NCBI GenBank assembly: GCA_943737045.1
Contig: CALSFV010000338.1
Coordinates: forward strand, 124,001 to 188,000
Direction of reading: 5' to 3'
Length of the DNA stretch: 64,000 bases
DNA from: Parapristionchus giblindavisi
Taxonomy: Eukaryota; Nematoda; Chromadorea; Rhabditida; Diplogasteridae
A program made the position numbers and the translations under genes. Below the pieces are notes generated by a model, which was given only the letters and a program-made list of their open reading frames with translations, ran no database searches and had not been told where the DNA came from. Below, piece after piece: positions 1 to 15,537 of this stretch; position 1 is the stretch's first letter; every line of letters begins with the position of its first letter.

Positions 1-141
1 ATTTACAGAATATATTATGGTACAATTTTGAACCATTAATATTATATGCATGATTTGGAAAGTTGTCAAAACGTTTGATATAAACAGAATTGAAACTAAA
101 TCGATCGCTTGGCAAAATTAATAAAATATACAGTAATCCAT

Positions 142-335
142 CTACTGACGAGAAGTGGCTACCGTATTCCTTGCTTCGGTGAGAGTCATTCCATCCAAGA
201 GCGAAGTGATAGAGAATGAACGATTTCTCGACTGCAATATTGATTGATTGAATGACAATATGAACTACATTCAAAAGTCGCCTTACCTGCTTCACAGGAA
301 CGGCATTTTCGTTGTGCAGAGCGTACTTCGTTTTA
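142..335 (-). CDS. C-terminal exons of an unidentified gene (partial)
   Basis: Two exons on the minus strand join in one frame. Exon 335-287 follows an ATTACAG acceptor and ends in a GCAG|GTAAGG donor; exon 231-142 follows an ATATTGCAG acceptor and runs to a TAG. The joined reading is KTKYALHNENAVPVKQ then SRNRSFSITSLLDGMTLTEA and so on, ending TSRQ. I do not recognise the family. No upstream exon could be fixed between 340 and 860. The gene could be short, or its first exons could overlap the 5' region of the CNNM gene on the other strand. Both splice sites are good, so real coding is likely, but the function is unknown. Confidence 0.5.
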
Positions 336-861
336 CTGTAATGAGTGTGGGATGAGATAAAAATACCGTAACCGTACGTCAAAACACAATACACAATCTC
401 ATAAGTTTCCCATCATGAAATACAGTAATCGTTCATAAATATCGATCAATGATTAATCTCTCATCGTTTAGTTCGTCTCCCGTCACTCCTACAGTTTCAA
501 CGATTCATGGCAGGATTTCGTTTGATGTTGAAGATGTGGTGATAACCACTCGTGCCAAGTACTTTACGGTATATCGTTATATAATATCGATTTATTTTCA
601 TTTATGGAGTAACCTAGTTCAAGGTGGTCATTACAAGTAATTTAATTTGAATCCGATGGCGGACTATTGTTTCTCTCTCGATCTTTTTTTCATTTTCTAC
701 TTTTTATCTCGATAGGTATGGTCGCTTCTCTCTTGATTTTTATTATAAAAAAAGCTTAACGTTGTTAATAGCAAAACATTCAATAATAATAATATTGATC
801 ATGCAATCCATCCACTGACAATGAGTCGTAACTATAATAATCGTTGTCTCATTTTCAGAAG

Positions 862-3800
862 ATGTCGTCATCTTCCACACATATTCTACTATTCACATAC
901 ATCGTCGTGTCTCACGCACTCACGGCACCCCACACCAATACCGTACCAACAACGCTCACCACCGTTACGGTACCTCACCAAATTCTAGAATAAAGTCATT
1001 TATCGATAATCTCAGACTACACCATCCCAAAGCGAGAGACCCATTTTACATGGATATCGTATTGAGAACAGTGAAGGAATTTCGTATGAGTAAGTGATAT
1101 TTTGAATTTTTCCTGATTTATCGATTGATTTTCCAGAGATGATAGGATACAATTACCGCCGGACAAAGAACACAAATTTACTCTTTTCGGGTCCCATCTG
1201 AGCAGCGTCGATTCGGTATACGGTATCTCCGACGAATCAATCAATAATGCCTGTATATATCAGATCATATTCACGACTGAATCGAACTGTGCCAAGATAG
1301 CGTTTGCTACCGTAGCCAAGAAGAACTTCTATCGTCATCTCATAACACGAGTAAGAAAAACTACTGTAGTTGTTGATCAATTGGTATTGATTTATTTAAG
1401 ATTGTATTCACTACGACGCTTGCTCAAGCGAAATCTCTCAAAATATGTGCTCATTACAGTCATGATTACGTTGAGGTATGGTCGAATATCGATCTATTTT
1501 TATTGATTGACATTTAGTCTGAGGATACTACCGATCTATCGGTTATGCCCGAGCCAAGGCACTATAAGCTCGCTTTTTTCTGGCTGGAGGTACCGTAGAA
1601 TATTCAGTCAATCGTGAACTAACTTTATTTAACAGTTACTAGTCATCATCATATTACACGTACTTTCCGCGTGCTTTTCGGGTCTCGGACTGGGACTTAT
1701 GGCGCTTACCGTACGAGAACTGGAGATTGTACGCAATTCAGGTATACGGTAGAATTGAACTTGACCCTATTATCATTTTTTTTTCAGGATCGGACAGGGA
1801 GCAAAAACGAGCTGAAACCATTCTACCAATTCGGCAACGAGGAAATCAACTTCTCTGTACACTCCTACTGGGTAACACCGTATGTAATGCTAGTATATCA
1901 AGTAAGTATCACACCCATTTAATCAATACCGTAGTCAACGATACCGTAATCATTTCCAGTTCTGATGGATGACTTATTTCCAATATCCACTGTCCCATGG
2001 TCGCTTATAGTCTCAACATTGTCTATTCTTCTCTTAGGAGAAATGCTACCACAATCTCTGTGCATTAAGTCAGTTTTACATTCCGTACATTTGCATACTG
2101 TAGCCCATGTTATTATTGTGTACCGTATACCGTTTCATTCTTATGAAACATTAACCTATCGTATTCATTTTTACAGTAATGCTCTGGCCGTTGGTGCTCG
2201 TACCATATACGTCACTAAATTCTTCATGTATGTCTTCCTTCCGATAGCGTATCCCCTATCGAAGTTATTGGATCGAATAATTGGAGAGGAACATGTATAA
2301 TTTATTGATTGATTTATTGATTTATCGGTTATCGGTTGATTGATTTAGGAAAGCTACGATCGAAAGCGTCTCATGGAATTGATGATGAGTGTCCTGCAAA
2401 GCGTAATTTCTATTTTACTATTTTCCAATCAATAATCTGATTACAGTATACCATCTCTGTCCATTCAGAACCCCGATGCGGTCAAAGATGAGCTGAAGAT
2501 TGCTGCGGGCGCCATCAATCTCAAAGGCAAAGTCATCTCCGAACACATGACAGCAATAGATGTGAGACTCCGCCTACTTTTCTATCCAAGCCACGCCCCA
2601 TTTGGCTATCTCCGCCTACTTTTATATCCAAGCCACGCCCATTTGTTTACAGGACGTATTCATGTTGCCTGAGACGGCGACTCTGGATGCGGTATTGATC
2701 GCTTCAATTGTTCGTGCTGGGTACACTCGTATTCCTGTGTTCAGGTCAGTGGGTACAATTGAAATATCGACCGAACCCTAACACTCACCCCTAATACCTT
2801 CAATATTTTAGATGCGGTAATAAGAAAGACATTTGTGATGTGCTGATCGTTAAAGGTTATCGATTGCTTATAGGACTACAGTATACGAAAAATCGTGTTA
2901 AGATCTGGCTCTAATCGATCCTGATGACAAGTATACTGTAAGAATGCTATGCAACATCTACAAGCATCCAGTACCGAAGATGGGAAAAGATACGACGTTG
3001 CTCAAGGCATTGCAAATCTTTAAAATGGTAAGTTATCGATTAGTCTTTATCGATTCTATTATTGCACAGCGTTCTCATGACTTGTTAGAAAGCCAGAACG
3101 AAATAGAAACTCTCTCGAATGCAATGGTCTCTCGTTTGTCTGGCTTTCAAAGTACAATGGTCTAGATCAGAATACTGTGATTTATTGATTGATAATTGAG
3201 GGAAGTGATGGACATCTTGCATTAGTATTTGAATCGGATGAGAATAACACTATTGGCATAATCACACTGGAAGATGTGGTCGAAGAGATTCTCCAGGTTC
3301 ATTGATCGATTATCAAGGTCTACCGTAATCCTCGCTTTCGTTGTAGGAAGAAATCAAGGACGAGTTCGATCTTAAGAGAGAAAAGACGGAGAAAATATTG
3401 TTTGATGTGTTGCCTCCACCGTCGGAAATGGGCCAGCAGTTACAATCTGTGAGAGATTAAAGTCAAACTTTTGGTTAATCTGATTTTAGAGATCAAAGAT
3501 CAAAATGGTGTAATGTGATCATTGAGAGAAGATACAATTATATCTAACGTTTCCTATAAGTCAATCACATGTGGAAAGCCGTTAAACTTTGGCTGTTCCG
3601 GGCTAATATATTATTAGCTTATATTTTTTGACATAGCTTGTTTTTTTTTTAAATTTCGATACTACAACCACCTATCTATATACAACTCTTGGTGTTTGCA
3701 TTGTGTTACAATATTCTGATCTTTGATCTTTGAGGTTACCTATCAATTCTGTGTCGCTAACGAGGAGCCTCTGACGGAACGATACATCGAGAAGAGCATA

Positions 3801-5037
3801 CTACTCAGACTCATGGCCACTTGCACGAAGAAGGTAATCTTTGATCTTTGATGTGATCTTTGATTTCTGATCTTTGATCTTTTGAGGTTGACGTGAACTA
3901 TCTCAAATCCCTGGTTGGCGCTCTCACAGTTCCGCTCAAGCAATTACCTCGATGTGCTCGTTTGTACACAAAGAATGAGCCTTCCGATCGATACATTCTT
4001 ATCCTGGAGGGAAGAGCAGAGGTTACGATAGGACAGGTATATGGTAGTCGATCATTCTACACTAATCAATCGATAATCAGGGCGGAATGAAGTTTGAGGC
4101 TGGACCCTTTCATCGATTCGGAACCGAACTCCTGCATACGTTGATGCTGCATGCTAATGAGCTTGTCAAACCTAAAAATAATGGTGATCTACCTTTTCCA
4201 TCGATCAATCAATAATCAATTGACCTATATCTTGAAGAGATCTCTCGTCAGTGGATGTCGTTCAAGCCGGATTATTCTGTTACAGTCTTCGAAGATTGCA
4301 CCTTTTTAGAGGTTCGAACAATCAATAAATCGATTATCGATTATAGATGATTCTTCAGGTATCCTCAAGTATGTACATGAAAGCACTGAAGATGACGCAA
4401 GTTCAGCGGGCATCTAAGCTCGGAACTGTGTAAGTTAATCGATAAATCGAATACGATAAAGAAAACCTACCGTAATCAACAATATTATCGATCTGGTTAG
4501 TTATCATAATCATCCTAGTGCGGATGAAGCAGCAAGGAAGTTGGTGATGTCTCCACCCAAGGCGACCACCGGAACATTGTAAGTATCGATTGATACCGTA
4601 ATCTTGATGAGTTACGATAAAGGTACAATCATTGCGTCCTTTAAGGATCGGCATGCTCACTCCGACTCAGAGTGCTCCTTACATCAAGGTGAGTAAGAGA
4701 ATAAGTGCTGTTACAACGTTAGAACTTTATGTGCACTATTTAGTGATTACGAGTTGGTAGTACTATAGACTATTTCTTTCTTGACCTTCTTTATTAACAA
4801 GTTCGAGAACACAAATCAGTAGATCAAATACGAACATAGTTTATAATGACCTCGAAAAGCTGTTGGAGCTTTCAATAAGATCAACTTTTTGTCTATTATG
4901 TGCCCCCCCCCTTTAAAGTTCGATCAATTCTACACAGTGGATACTGTAACCTTTGAATATCTACCGTAACCCATCGATTTCAGACTCCAAACGCTCAGAC
5001 ACCATCACATGAAATGCAAGAAAGCAAGAGCATATAA
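862..5037 (+). CDS. CNNM / ancient conserved domain (cyclin M) metal transporter
   Basis: This is a multi-exon membrane protein of the CNNM family, known for Mg2+ transport at the plasma membrane. The start at 862 follows an ATTTTCAG acceptor and gives a signal-like N-terminus. A short extracellular domain follows. The DUF21 transmembrane core contains SACFSGLGLGLMALTVRELE and the signature LLLGEMLPQSLCIK, then ALAVGARTIYVTKFFMYVF. Two CBS modules follow: EHMTAIDDVFMLPETATLDA with AGYTRIPVF, then DLALIDPDDKYTVRMLCN and IGIITLEDVVEEIL. A cyclic-nucleotide-binding-like domain follows (YILILEGRAEVTIGQ, FHRFGTELLHTLML, VTVFEDCTFLEV). The last exon, 4984-5037, reads TPNAQTPSHEMQESKSI and stops. 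An open exon-like stretch at about 471-568 (TTTAG acceptor, GTATAT donor) could be an upstream exon, in frame if spliced to 859. C. elegans has several cnnm paralogues and I cannot say which one this matches. Confidence 0.9.
2565..2650. repeat. two-copy tandem duplication inside a CNNM intron
   Basis: A segment of about 40 bp beginning CTCCGCCTACTTTT and ending CAAGCCACGCCC occurs twice in tandem in the short intron between the CNNM exons that end near 2560 and start near 2652. The copies differ by a few bases. Confidence 0.7.
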
Positions 5038-7092
5038 GTATATTCTCGGAAAAGACTTTGATTGAATGATAAAGGAGTGGTAATATCTGAACAGGCTTTG
5101 TTTACAACGAGAATATACTCCATCGGCGCTACTTCCTTTTATCCGCCGCCCCACCCCCTCCAGTCTAGGCCCCGCCCCCTGGCCTGTCGTGGTCGACAGA
5201 CCAAGGAAGAGGTCCTCCAGCCGGCACAAAGGCACAGCAACTTCTCCAAAAGAATGGAGAAGTCCGGAGGAGGGTTGGGCTTGCGCATTGAAAGCCCTCC
5301 CCTATGAGTGTCAATCACTCCCAAAATTGCCTCCGAAGAGGAGAGTTCAACTCAGAGAGGAACTCGGAATGAATGAACATCAAGCCCTTATATACCCATT
5401 TGATCTAGCCCCGCCCACAACGCCGCGCGAACGCTCTGATTGGTCGGTGCCTCTACTCTTTGCTGTCTGTGTCTCTCATCTCTGCCATTATCACCAATCG
5501 ATAGCATATTTCCATGATTTCAGTCGTTTTCTTCATCTCTTTTATCGATTAATGACTGTATTGATTAATTGATTAAGTTAACGATAGAGGAAGACTAAAC
5601 TATATGGAAATCTTTTCCTAGTATCAAGTCAGCAGCATATTCCAGTAGAATGTAGAGCAGATATTGACGGGGAAATTAACAGAGAATGTTAAATTCGAAT
5701 ATAGTGGGTTTTACTTGCCAGCGAATTCGTCCGTTCTAGTGAGTGAGAGAGGACACCGGACGAGACAAACTCATATATGAGAAGGGACATGATGAAATAG
5801 GATTGAGAACTTACATAGGCGGGGTGAGCTCGATTCTACAGGGGGTATCCGAACGGAAAATAATTAATTTTACAGGTGGACTTCACTTTTTCCCCAAATA
5901 TTTCACCTAAACGTTATTTTGTGCAGGGGCGCATTCCACAAATTTTCGAAAAGCCCTAATTTTACAGGTTGCACCCCCATGTTGGCGCCCATGTATGATT
6001 AAGAAGACAACAGACACATCCGAGAGAACAGAAGAAGGGCCGGGATGAGCTGGGTAGAGGAGTTAACCGTAGATACAGATAGAAGAGGGGGAGTCTGACT
6101 CTGGTATTTCAAAAATGTCTGCGCATCATTTTTCATTAAGGTAGACTTGTTAGTCTACTTCAAGTTAGACGTATGTCTACTTTCACGTTTCGTATACACT
6201 GTAATGCATTTCGTCATGTGCTCTTTCACTTGAAGTAGACTTAATTTAAATTTTAAGTCAGCGACGTATTTTATGTTGAAATACCAGGGGAAAAGAGAGA
6301 GAGGAGTGATCTTTGATGGATAAGAGGCACACTCGGAATCAGAGAAAATCACAAGATAACTCATGACCACTATTCCTGTATCATTAACTATTGTTATGAA
6401 GTTTATTTATCGTATTTCTGAGCTTTCTCATATCATTTCATCATTATGATCTCAGACTCTCTTCCAGACAACCTGGCGAGACGAGAGAGTGTTGAAAGGA
6501 GAGAGGGCGCGCAGAGAAAGAGAGAAAGAGAGAGAGAGAGAGCGAGGGGGGCGGAGCTTAAAGTGCAAGGGGGCGGGGCGGCGGATATTCGGAAGTAGAT
6601 CCACTCCATCTTATGATCATATATACATTCTACAAGATCTCTCACGCTGTTCGTTGTGTTATTCGGCAAATGACAATCTTTGATGATCAATCTATTCTCG
6701 TACTTCTTTATACAATCTGCCTCATTGGAAGTTATTCTTTAAAAGGAGCGTAATCTCTGACCAATCCAATGTGCACACTATATTATTAGAATATTTTGAA
6801 AATTGGAGTAGTATTTGATGAGAAAATGGTCGAACAAGATTTCTATGTATTCTTTAAACAATAAATGATAATCGATGAACTGCTTGAGGGCTCTATCGCA
6901 CCAATCATTTCTTGTCTCTGGGTTAATCAGATTGGATAAACGAGTTCCTTGAAATGTGAACGGATAAAGGATAAGTGGGATAAACACTTCATTGACCAAT
7001 GAACAATATGGATTAAACAAAAGAACATGTACAAACAGCAATACGGCACTTGGTGCTGCACTCAAATGGATCGATAATATTACGGTATCTCC
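5038..7092. other. intergenic region with a GC-rich block and no supported gene
   Basis: No multi-exon gene could be assembled here. A GC-rich block at about 5120-5460 (GCCCCGCCCAC, GATTGGTCGG) has overlapping ORFs on both strands and looks like repeat-derived DNA. At 6480-6580 there is a purine-rich GAGA stretch. A small MITE-like element at 6101-6287 is listed separately. Confidence 0.4.
6101..6287. mobile_element. MITE-like element with 12-bp terminal inverted repeats
   Basis: CTGGTATTTCAA at 6101-6112 is matched by TTGAAATACCAG at 6276-6287. The interior has several GTAGAC/GTCTAC words in both orientations. No coding capacity and no clear target duplication are seen. Confidence 0.45.
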
Positions 7093-7379
7093 TTATCCCC
7101 AGTATCCACCACGTCTTCCATATCCGTAACCACCGTATCTTCTACCGTATCCTCCGTAACCTCCGTATCCTCTTCCGTATCCGCCATAACCTCTACCGTA
7201 ACCACCGTAGTCTGTAAAGGTTAAGGATTACTGTAGTGTAGGACAAACAATGGTATTACGGTAACTCTCAATAGTTAAATATACTTACATGGTCGTCCCC
7301 ATCCCCATTGAGCCTCAACGAACGAAACTGAAGCGATAGCAAGAAGGAGGAAGACTAGAAGAAGCTTGGCAGAAATCAT
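7093..7379 (-). CDS. caenacin-like Gly/Tyr-rich secreted peptide
   Basis: This is a two-exon gene. Exon 7379-7289 encodes the signal peptide MISAKLLLVFLLLAIASVSF, then VEAQWGWGRP. After an intron with GTAAGT and TTTACAG sites, exon 7211-7093 encodes repeats of YGGYGRGYGG and YGGYGGYGRRYGGYGYGRRG, ending YWG and TAA. The signal peptide, the QWGWG start and the YGGYG repeats match the nematode caenacin/neuropeptide-like antimicrobial peptide families (cnc, nlp, fip-related), which are secreted by epidermis and induced by infection or wounding. The family match is by composition and layout; the antimicrobial role is inferred. The gene is too short for ordinary ORF cut-offs. Confidence 0.85.
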
Positions 7380-7443
7380 TATTGATTGATTGATTGAGAG
7401 AAGATGATCTGAGTCGATCTGTCCATCGGCTATTCAAGCTCTT

Positions 7444-7451
7444 CTTATATA
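7444..7451 (-). promoter_or_regulatory. TATA box of the caenacin-like gene
   Basis: The minus strand reads TATATAAG, about 65 nt upstream of the start codon at 7379. This fits a short, strongly induced gene with a short leader. Confidence 0.6.
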
Positions 7452-7665
7452 GCCGATATGCAGGGCAAACTTCGGCGAATACATGCTCACACAAGGGGGA
7501 ATAGTACTCTTTACTCCTCCCACTAATACGAGTCCATCTCTCATGTCAGCGTAGATTGAATTATGAATCATTCTTTCTCTATAACATTATCTATGACTAC
7601 AATCACCCAAGTGAATTTTAAAACTCTCAGAACCAATACATCAAATGACCCACATCGTGTTCAGC

Positions 7666-7693
7666 GATCTTAGCCAAAAGGCCGAGAAGCGAT
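7666..7693 (-). ncRNA. 5' fragment of U2 snRNA (truncated)
   Basis: The minus strand starts ATCGCTTCTCGGCCTTTTGG and continues CTAAGATC. This is the highly conserved first 28 nt of U2 snRNA (stem I). The sequence then diverges: the branch-point recognition region containing GTAGTA is absent. It is therefore a fragment or pseudogene, or a chimeric small RNA that begins with U2 stem I, and not a working U2 gene. Confidence 0.75.
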
Positions 7694-8165
7694 CTATTGA
7701 ATGTAGAAAGAACGAGTAAAGACCACGTGTTGAAATGTGTTGAAATCATCCTTACTAAATTATTCCATCATTCTTTCTCTTAAAGTACATGAACAAGAAA
7801 TGGAAGATCAGCAACGTATTCGCCAATCACCCTCGAAGTCATTCTCTCATTGTCAGACCCAGTCGTTCATAGTACAATCCATAGTACTTTACTTATGACT
7901 TGTGTTCATGTGATTTGAAGACATGAAAGGAAAAATTTATTAACTCTTGGAACAAGTAATAGTTGGTGGACAATTAATAAAACCTATAGGAATCATGCTC
8001 TCTCTTTAGTTTAGGCTAGGCCTGTAAAGCATACGAATAGAAATCTTAATTATAAAAGGTTTTTACATAGTAATAATTGAGGATAGGCTATCACAAAATA
8101 GAAATCGGTTATGGGGCTATACATAGAATGAGATCTGTTATTGACGAGTCCCGTAGATGACACAT

Positions 8166-11455
<3,290 letters not shown>

Positions 11456-12130
11456 CTTTTTAACGTTATATAAGTGGAAGAGGGAGCGCTGGTCGCCGAG
11501 TGCCTTCCTGGAAGTGTCGAGACGGTTGAATTGATTGTCCTCCTCTGCTAACTGGTTAGCAGCGCGAGTTGAGCACGGTGCTCTTCGCAACAATCGGAGG
11601 GAGGGACCCAACGAGAGACGAGCAATGCAGGACTCGATTGATCGAGCGAGCATGCACGACCCTGCAGAAGGCACAGAGTAGTGGCAAGAAATAAAGCTGC
11701 TGCAGGAGAGCCGCAAGCTTGTTCACAAATACATTCCTGTGCCTCCCTTACATATAAATAAAGAAAATAGAAAAAATAAAATAAAAGAACAAGCCAAACG
11801 GCTCCCCATAACACAAGACGAAATAATGATGAGAGAAGATTGAGAGTCATGCGTGGCCCAAAAAGTGACACAATCAATGTATACTGTAATTATGATGTGA
11901 AGGTTCGTTTGTTATAGGCGTGCATTGCGCCAATTCAAATGAGAATTAACAAGCATCGTTATCTCTCACACAGAATTTCAGTGTACGGTAGGTCATTAAA
12001 TTCTTGGCACTTTGCCAACACTATTTCGCAAAGTGCATCACATCCTCGTGATGATGACATTTCTACATTTTCTAGATGGTTCTAGTTATTCATTTATATA
12101 GCTTCCCCTTGCAATATGATTCATTTCTAG

Positions 12131-14174
12131 ATGGCGGAGTTCCCTACTCTTGGCAATCATTGCGGCGCTGCTGTTTGTAACCAATTAGGTAAGTTGAAAT
12201 TCATTAATAGTTGTTTATTAAATAATGGTGTATTGATATTATGTTTCAGATTTTCTTCCCATTGTTTGTGATGCCTGTCGTCAAACCTTCTGTAATCAAC
12301 ACTTCACTTATAATGCGCACAACTGTGAAGCTGGACTCCGAAAGGTATCGCTTCTCTTTATTTCCTATTTTCGCTCTATTTATTTATTCTCATGTTTTTA
12401 TCCATTAGTGGTTATTGTCATTAATGTGAATTTTCTTGGCTCTTATACATTCATAGTCATATATCTATATTTAATTCCGATTTTTTCGAAACTTATTGTG
12501 GCGCCGTTTTTGGTGTCAGTGGAGTACTGATGGTTATCAACGCCTTTACTAAATAATTTAATTTTTGTCCAGAGTGTGCAAGTTCCCGAATGTCCGCTGT
12601 GCAGCAAACCCGTACCAACTCCTAAAGGCGAACTCCCTGATATAGCCATGAACGAACACATATCAAACAATTGTGAGATTTCCCGAAAGAAGAGAATATA
12701 TAAGAATCAATGTTCTGTGGCTGGATGCAAGAAGAAAGAGGTCTGTTTGTATCCCTCTATCAATTTAGTCTAATAGTCCTCGTCCTATAGTCTAATAGTC
12801 CTATTTCGTCATTCGAGCAAAATTGACTCGTGTAAACGAGCTAGTGAGCACACATTGAACATAACTTTTACTACGTATTTCATTTTCTTTAGGTATATTT
12901 TCAATGCATCAAGTAACATAAATACTTTGTTCTAGCTAGTCCCAGTGACATGTCCCTCGTGTCGTTTCAATTATTGTCTACGTCATCGACATGAACAAGA
13001 TCACGATTGTGACAGCAAAGGAGGAAGAATCATGTCCAATTCTGCGTATGTTACATTTGATTGATTTATCTTTATTTATTGATTTATCTTGATTGATTTA
13101 AATGCAAATATCATACAAATGAGAGCTATGCATCTTGTAACACTGATTGCCTATTAATTCCATGGCATTTATCATGAACTTATACATACATGAATGGTGA
13201 AGTGTATTTAATTATTATTTCCTTTCAGTATCGCAGCCATGGCTCGATCGAAGCAATCTTGTTCACAAGAAGCTGCGAGAAAGGTTGCTATCATTATTAC
13301 TTTATAGTTTAGATTAATTATTATGCAAAACAAATTGTATTACGCTCTGTAACAGTTGTAAAACGTTATCTTTTATCAATAGATTTCATTATATACTTAT
13401 GAAACAAGTTTACATTTGGAATAGTTAACGAATTATTGAGAATTGGGGGAACTATGGGCAAAAAATATATTAATTAATTAATTACATCTTATTTATTTAT
13501 CATTGTTCAGTCTCAAATGAGGTCGGATGAACAATTGGCCCGTCAATTAGCCATGGGTGGAGAAGATTTATCTCCTGAAGAACTCGATAGACGATTGGCT
13601 GAACAACTACAATTGGAAGAAAATAGGTATGAATCTACTTGTTTACTTGTTCGGATCTAAAGTCTCACATATTCCTACTTTGAGATAAAACTATTCACGA
13701 AGACCGCACACGTTTTATTTTATTTTCGTTCCCTGTCAGAGAGTTCGAAAGATAATGTGAAAGAGATAACGAATTTTCTAATTAGCTTGATGCATACATT
13801 TAATGAATCATTTGCTGTATTAGTCTATGACATACATACACACTGACCCGTAATTGCGATAAATGGGTCCGACTACAAAACTGGCCCGTATAATTGCTTA
13901 ATTTTCGCTTATTTTGGCAAAATGTGTGATAAACTGATCCGATTTTTTATAAGCCGACCAATTTATAAACTGGCCCGTACCCACAATGTGGGTGCTCGAA
14001 AATGTATGGTCTATGACGGATGACTTGTCGAAAGAGATGAATAACCTTTTAACGTTATGGTTTAAATACGTTTGAGTGGATGCTCTTACTTTAGATGGCT
14101 CAAATGAATGTATCTGATTCAGTCGTCGCAATGGACAAACAACAGCTCCATCCAAGAACTGCTCCATATCTTAA
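12131..14174 (+). CDS. AN1-type zinc finger protein (ZFAND2 / AIP-1 family) with CaaX box
   Basis: The start ATG sits directly after a TTTCTAG acceptor, which suggests trans-splicing. The protein begins MAEFPTLGNHCGAAVCNQL. The first AN1 finger continues FLPIVCDACRQTFCNQHFTY and HNCEAG. The second is QCSVAGCKKKE, LVPVTCPSCRFNYCLRHRHE and HDCDS. A helical, ubiquitin-interacting-motif-like region follows (SDEQLARQLAMGGEDLSPEE, LDRRLAEQLQLEEN). The last exon, 14123-14174, is entered after GATTCAG and ends NCSIS, a farnesylation-type CaaX box. Prenylated AN1 proteins of this family (AIP-1, ZFAND2B) bind the proteasome and protect against arsenite and misfolded proteins. An alternative acceptor at 14091 would give a truncated WLK end, so the CaaX form is preferred. 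Confidence 0.88.
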
Positions 14175-14179
14175 AGAAG

Positions 14180-14850
14180 ATGAACAACCACCGTTTATCG
14201 TCTCTTCATATTCTTTCGCTCTATCGTCGATATATATCCTAGATATACTGAGTACAATGAAGATACCGTTGATGTGGGTTAGGATCTATCTATTTTGTCC
14301 TTTTCATATATTTTATGTGCTTTATAGGATACACAGAGGCAGTTATCGGTCTAATTCATACTCGTTCAAATTCCAAATCACCCTAGTTCACCCTATCCCC
14401 TACTCATTGTTAGAGTTGGATCGATACTACCTACGTATGCTTTTCAAATTGCCATTATCAACTAATTTACTATTCCGTTTGTAACTTCATTCCGGTGTTT
14501 CATTTCATTTCCTACCTTTCGTACTAGGGTTCGCTTATTATCTGTACATTGCATATTACTTCATCACATTCATCTTACCATCAGAGATCAATCATATTAC
14601 TAATCACCTTTATTCGTCCAATTGTCTGTACAAGTGATAAAATTATTTGTCTACAATTCATCGTGGTCAGAGTCTTCACTATCATAGTCATCATCGCTCT
14701 TAGACGGTCGCATCGGGCGATATCTCAATTTATTTAATTATGATAAATCAGGAGATTTAGAAGTTTGAGATAATACAATTTACTGTTATGCACTAAAAGA
14801 TACTGAGCGAGTAACTACAGTAACCATAAACGTGTAAGATTACTGTATCG
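14180..14850. other. intergenic region with one weak exon candidate
   Basis: This lies between the AN1 gene and the Cys-rich peptide gene and is mostly AT-rich. On the minus strand 14651-14722 reads RYRPMRPSKSDDDYDSEDSD and HDEL before a TAG, which looks like an acidic C-terminal exon, but no good acceptor or partner exon was found. Confidence 0.25.
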
Positions 14851-14852
14851 TC

Positions 14853-15175
14853 CTACTTCTCAGGATTATTCATCCGATCCATGGCGTAGTTTAGAGCTTC
14901 CGGTCTTAGGTAACACGTGCATTGACCCTAGTTGATCAATCAATATATCTCATTCAATCGATAATTGAAATATAAAAATCATCACCTACCTCTAAATCTT
15001 TCTTCTCAGTGCACTCACAAAGAGTTGATTCTAAGCAAGTTTTGCAGTCCATACTGTAATATTGTTCAAATTAATGTGTAATTACTATTCGTAAATATGA
15101 TTTGTATCAGACTTACTCTAAATTCATTGCGTGTGACAGAAAAAGAAGAGTCATCAATATAATTACTGAATCCAT
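14853..15175 (-). CDS. small secreted Cys-rich peptide (65 aa), family unknown
   Basis: There are three short exons: 15175-15117, 15053-14990 and 14927-14853. The junctions are TTAGA|GTAAGT, ATTACAG|TATGG, GAG|GTAGGT and AACTAG|GGT, and the frame stays open throughout. The product starts MDSVIILMTLLFLSHAMNLD, a clear signal peptide. Mature part: MDCKTCLESTLCECTEKKDL, EGQCTCYLRPEAL, then a tail ending MNNPEK. The six cysteines are arranged C-x2-C-x5-C-x-C-x9-C-x-C. I recognise no family. It could be a signalling, defence or cuticle-associated peptide. Confidence 0.75.
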
Positions 15176-15537
15176 AATAATTGTGAACTATGTGTAGTGA
15201 TGGTCTCTGCAATGATATTTGACTGATTCTTATAAATTCATTCTCTCATGCTGACTAATAGAAGACGTCTATAAATGTATGTGGACTATGTCAGACATAT
15301 CACATTGTATACAATAGTTTATCAAAATATCACAGGGCTAGTTTAAAGTTAAATGGAAAGCTTGAGTATCAGGGAAACTGGAATAGAAAGACTAATATAT
15401 GCGTAAAATAGTTTCTCAACAGCTAGAACCGTAATGTGAATAAATAAATAATTAAGTTAGAGTGATAAGTAGAGTAGGATTGATTTGAGCGGCAAGAGGA
15501 CTAGTTGTGGAACAGAAAAATAGGGAACGATACGGTG

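Noticed and set aside
5005..5572. ORFs on both strands over a GC-rich block, including a 127-aa plus ORF
   Set aside because: Open frames overlap on both strands, as expected from GC-rich repeat DNA. No domain or exon structure.
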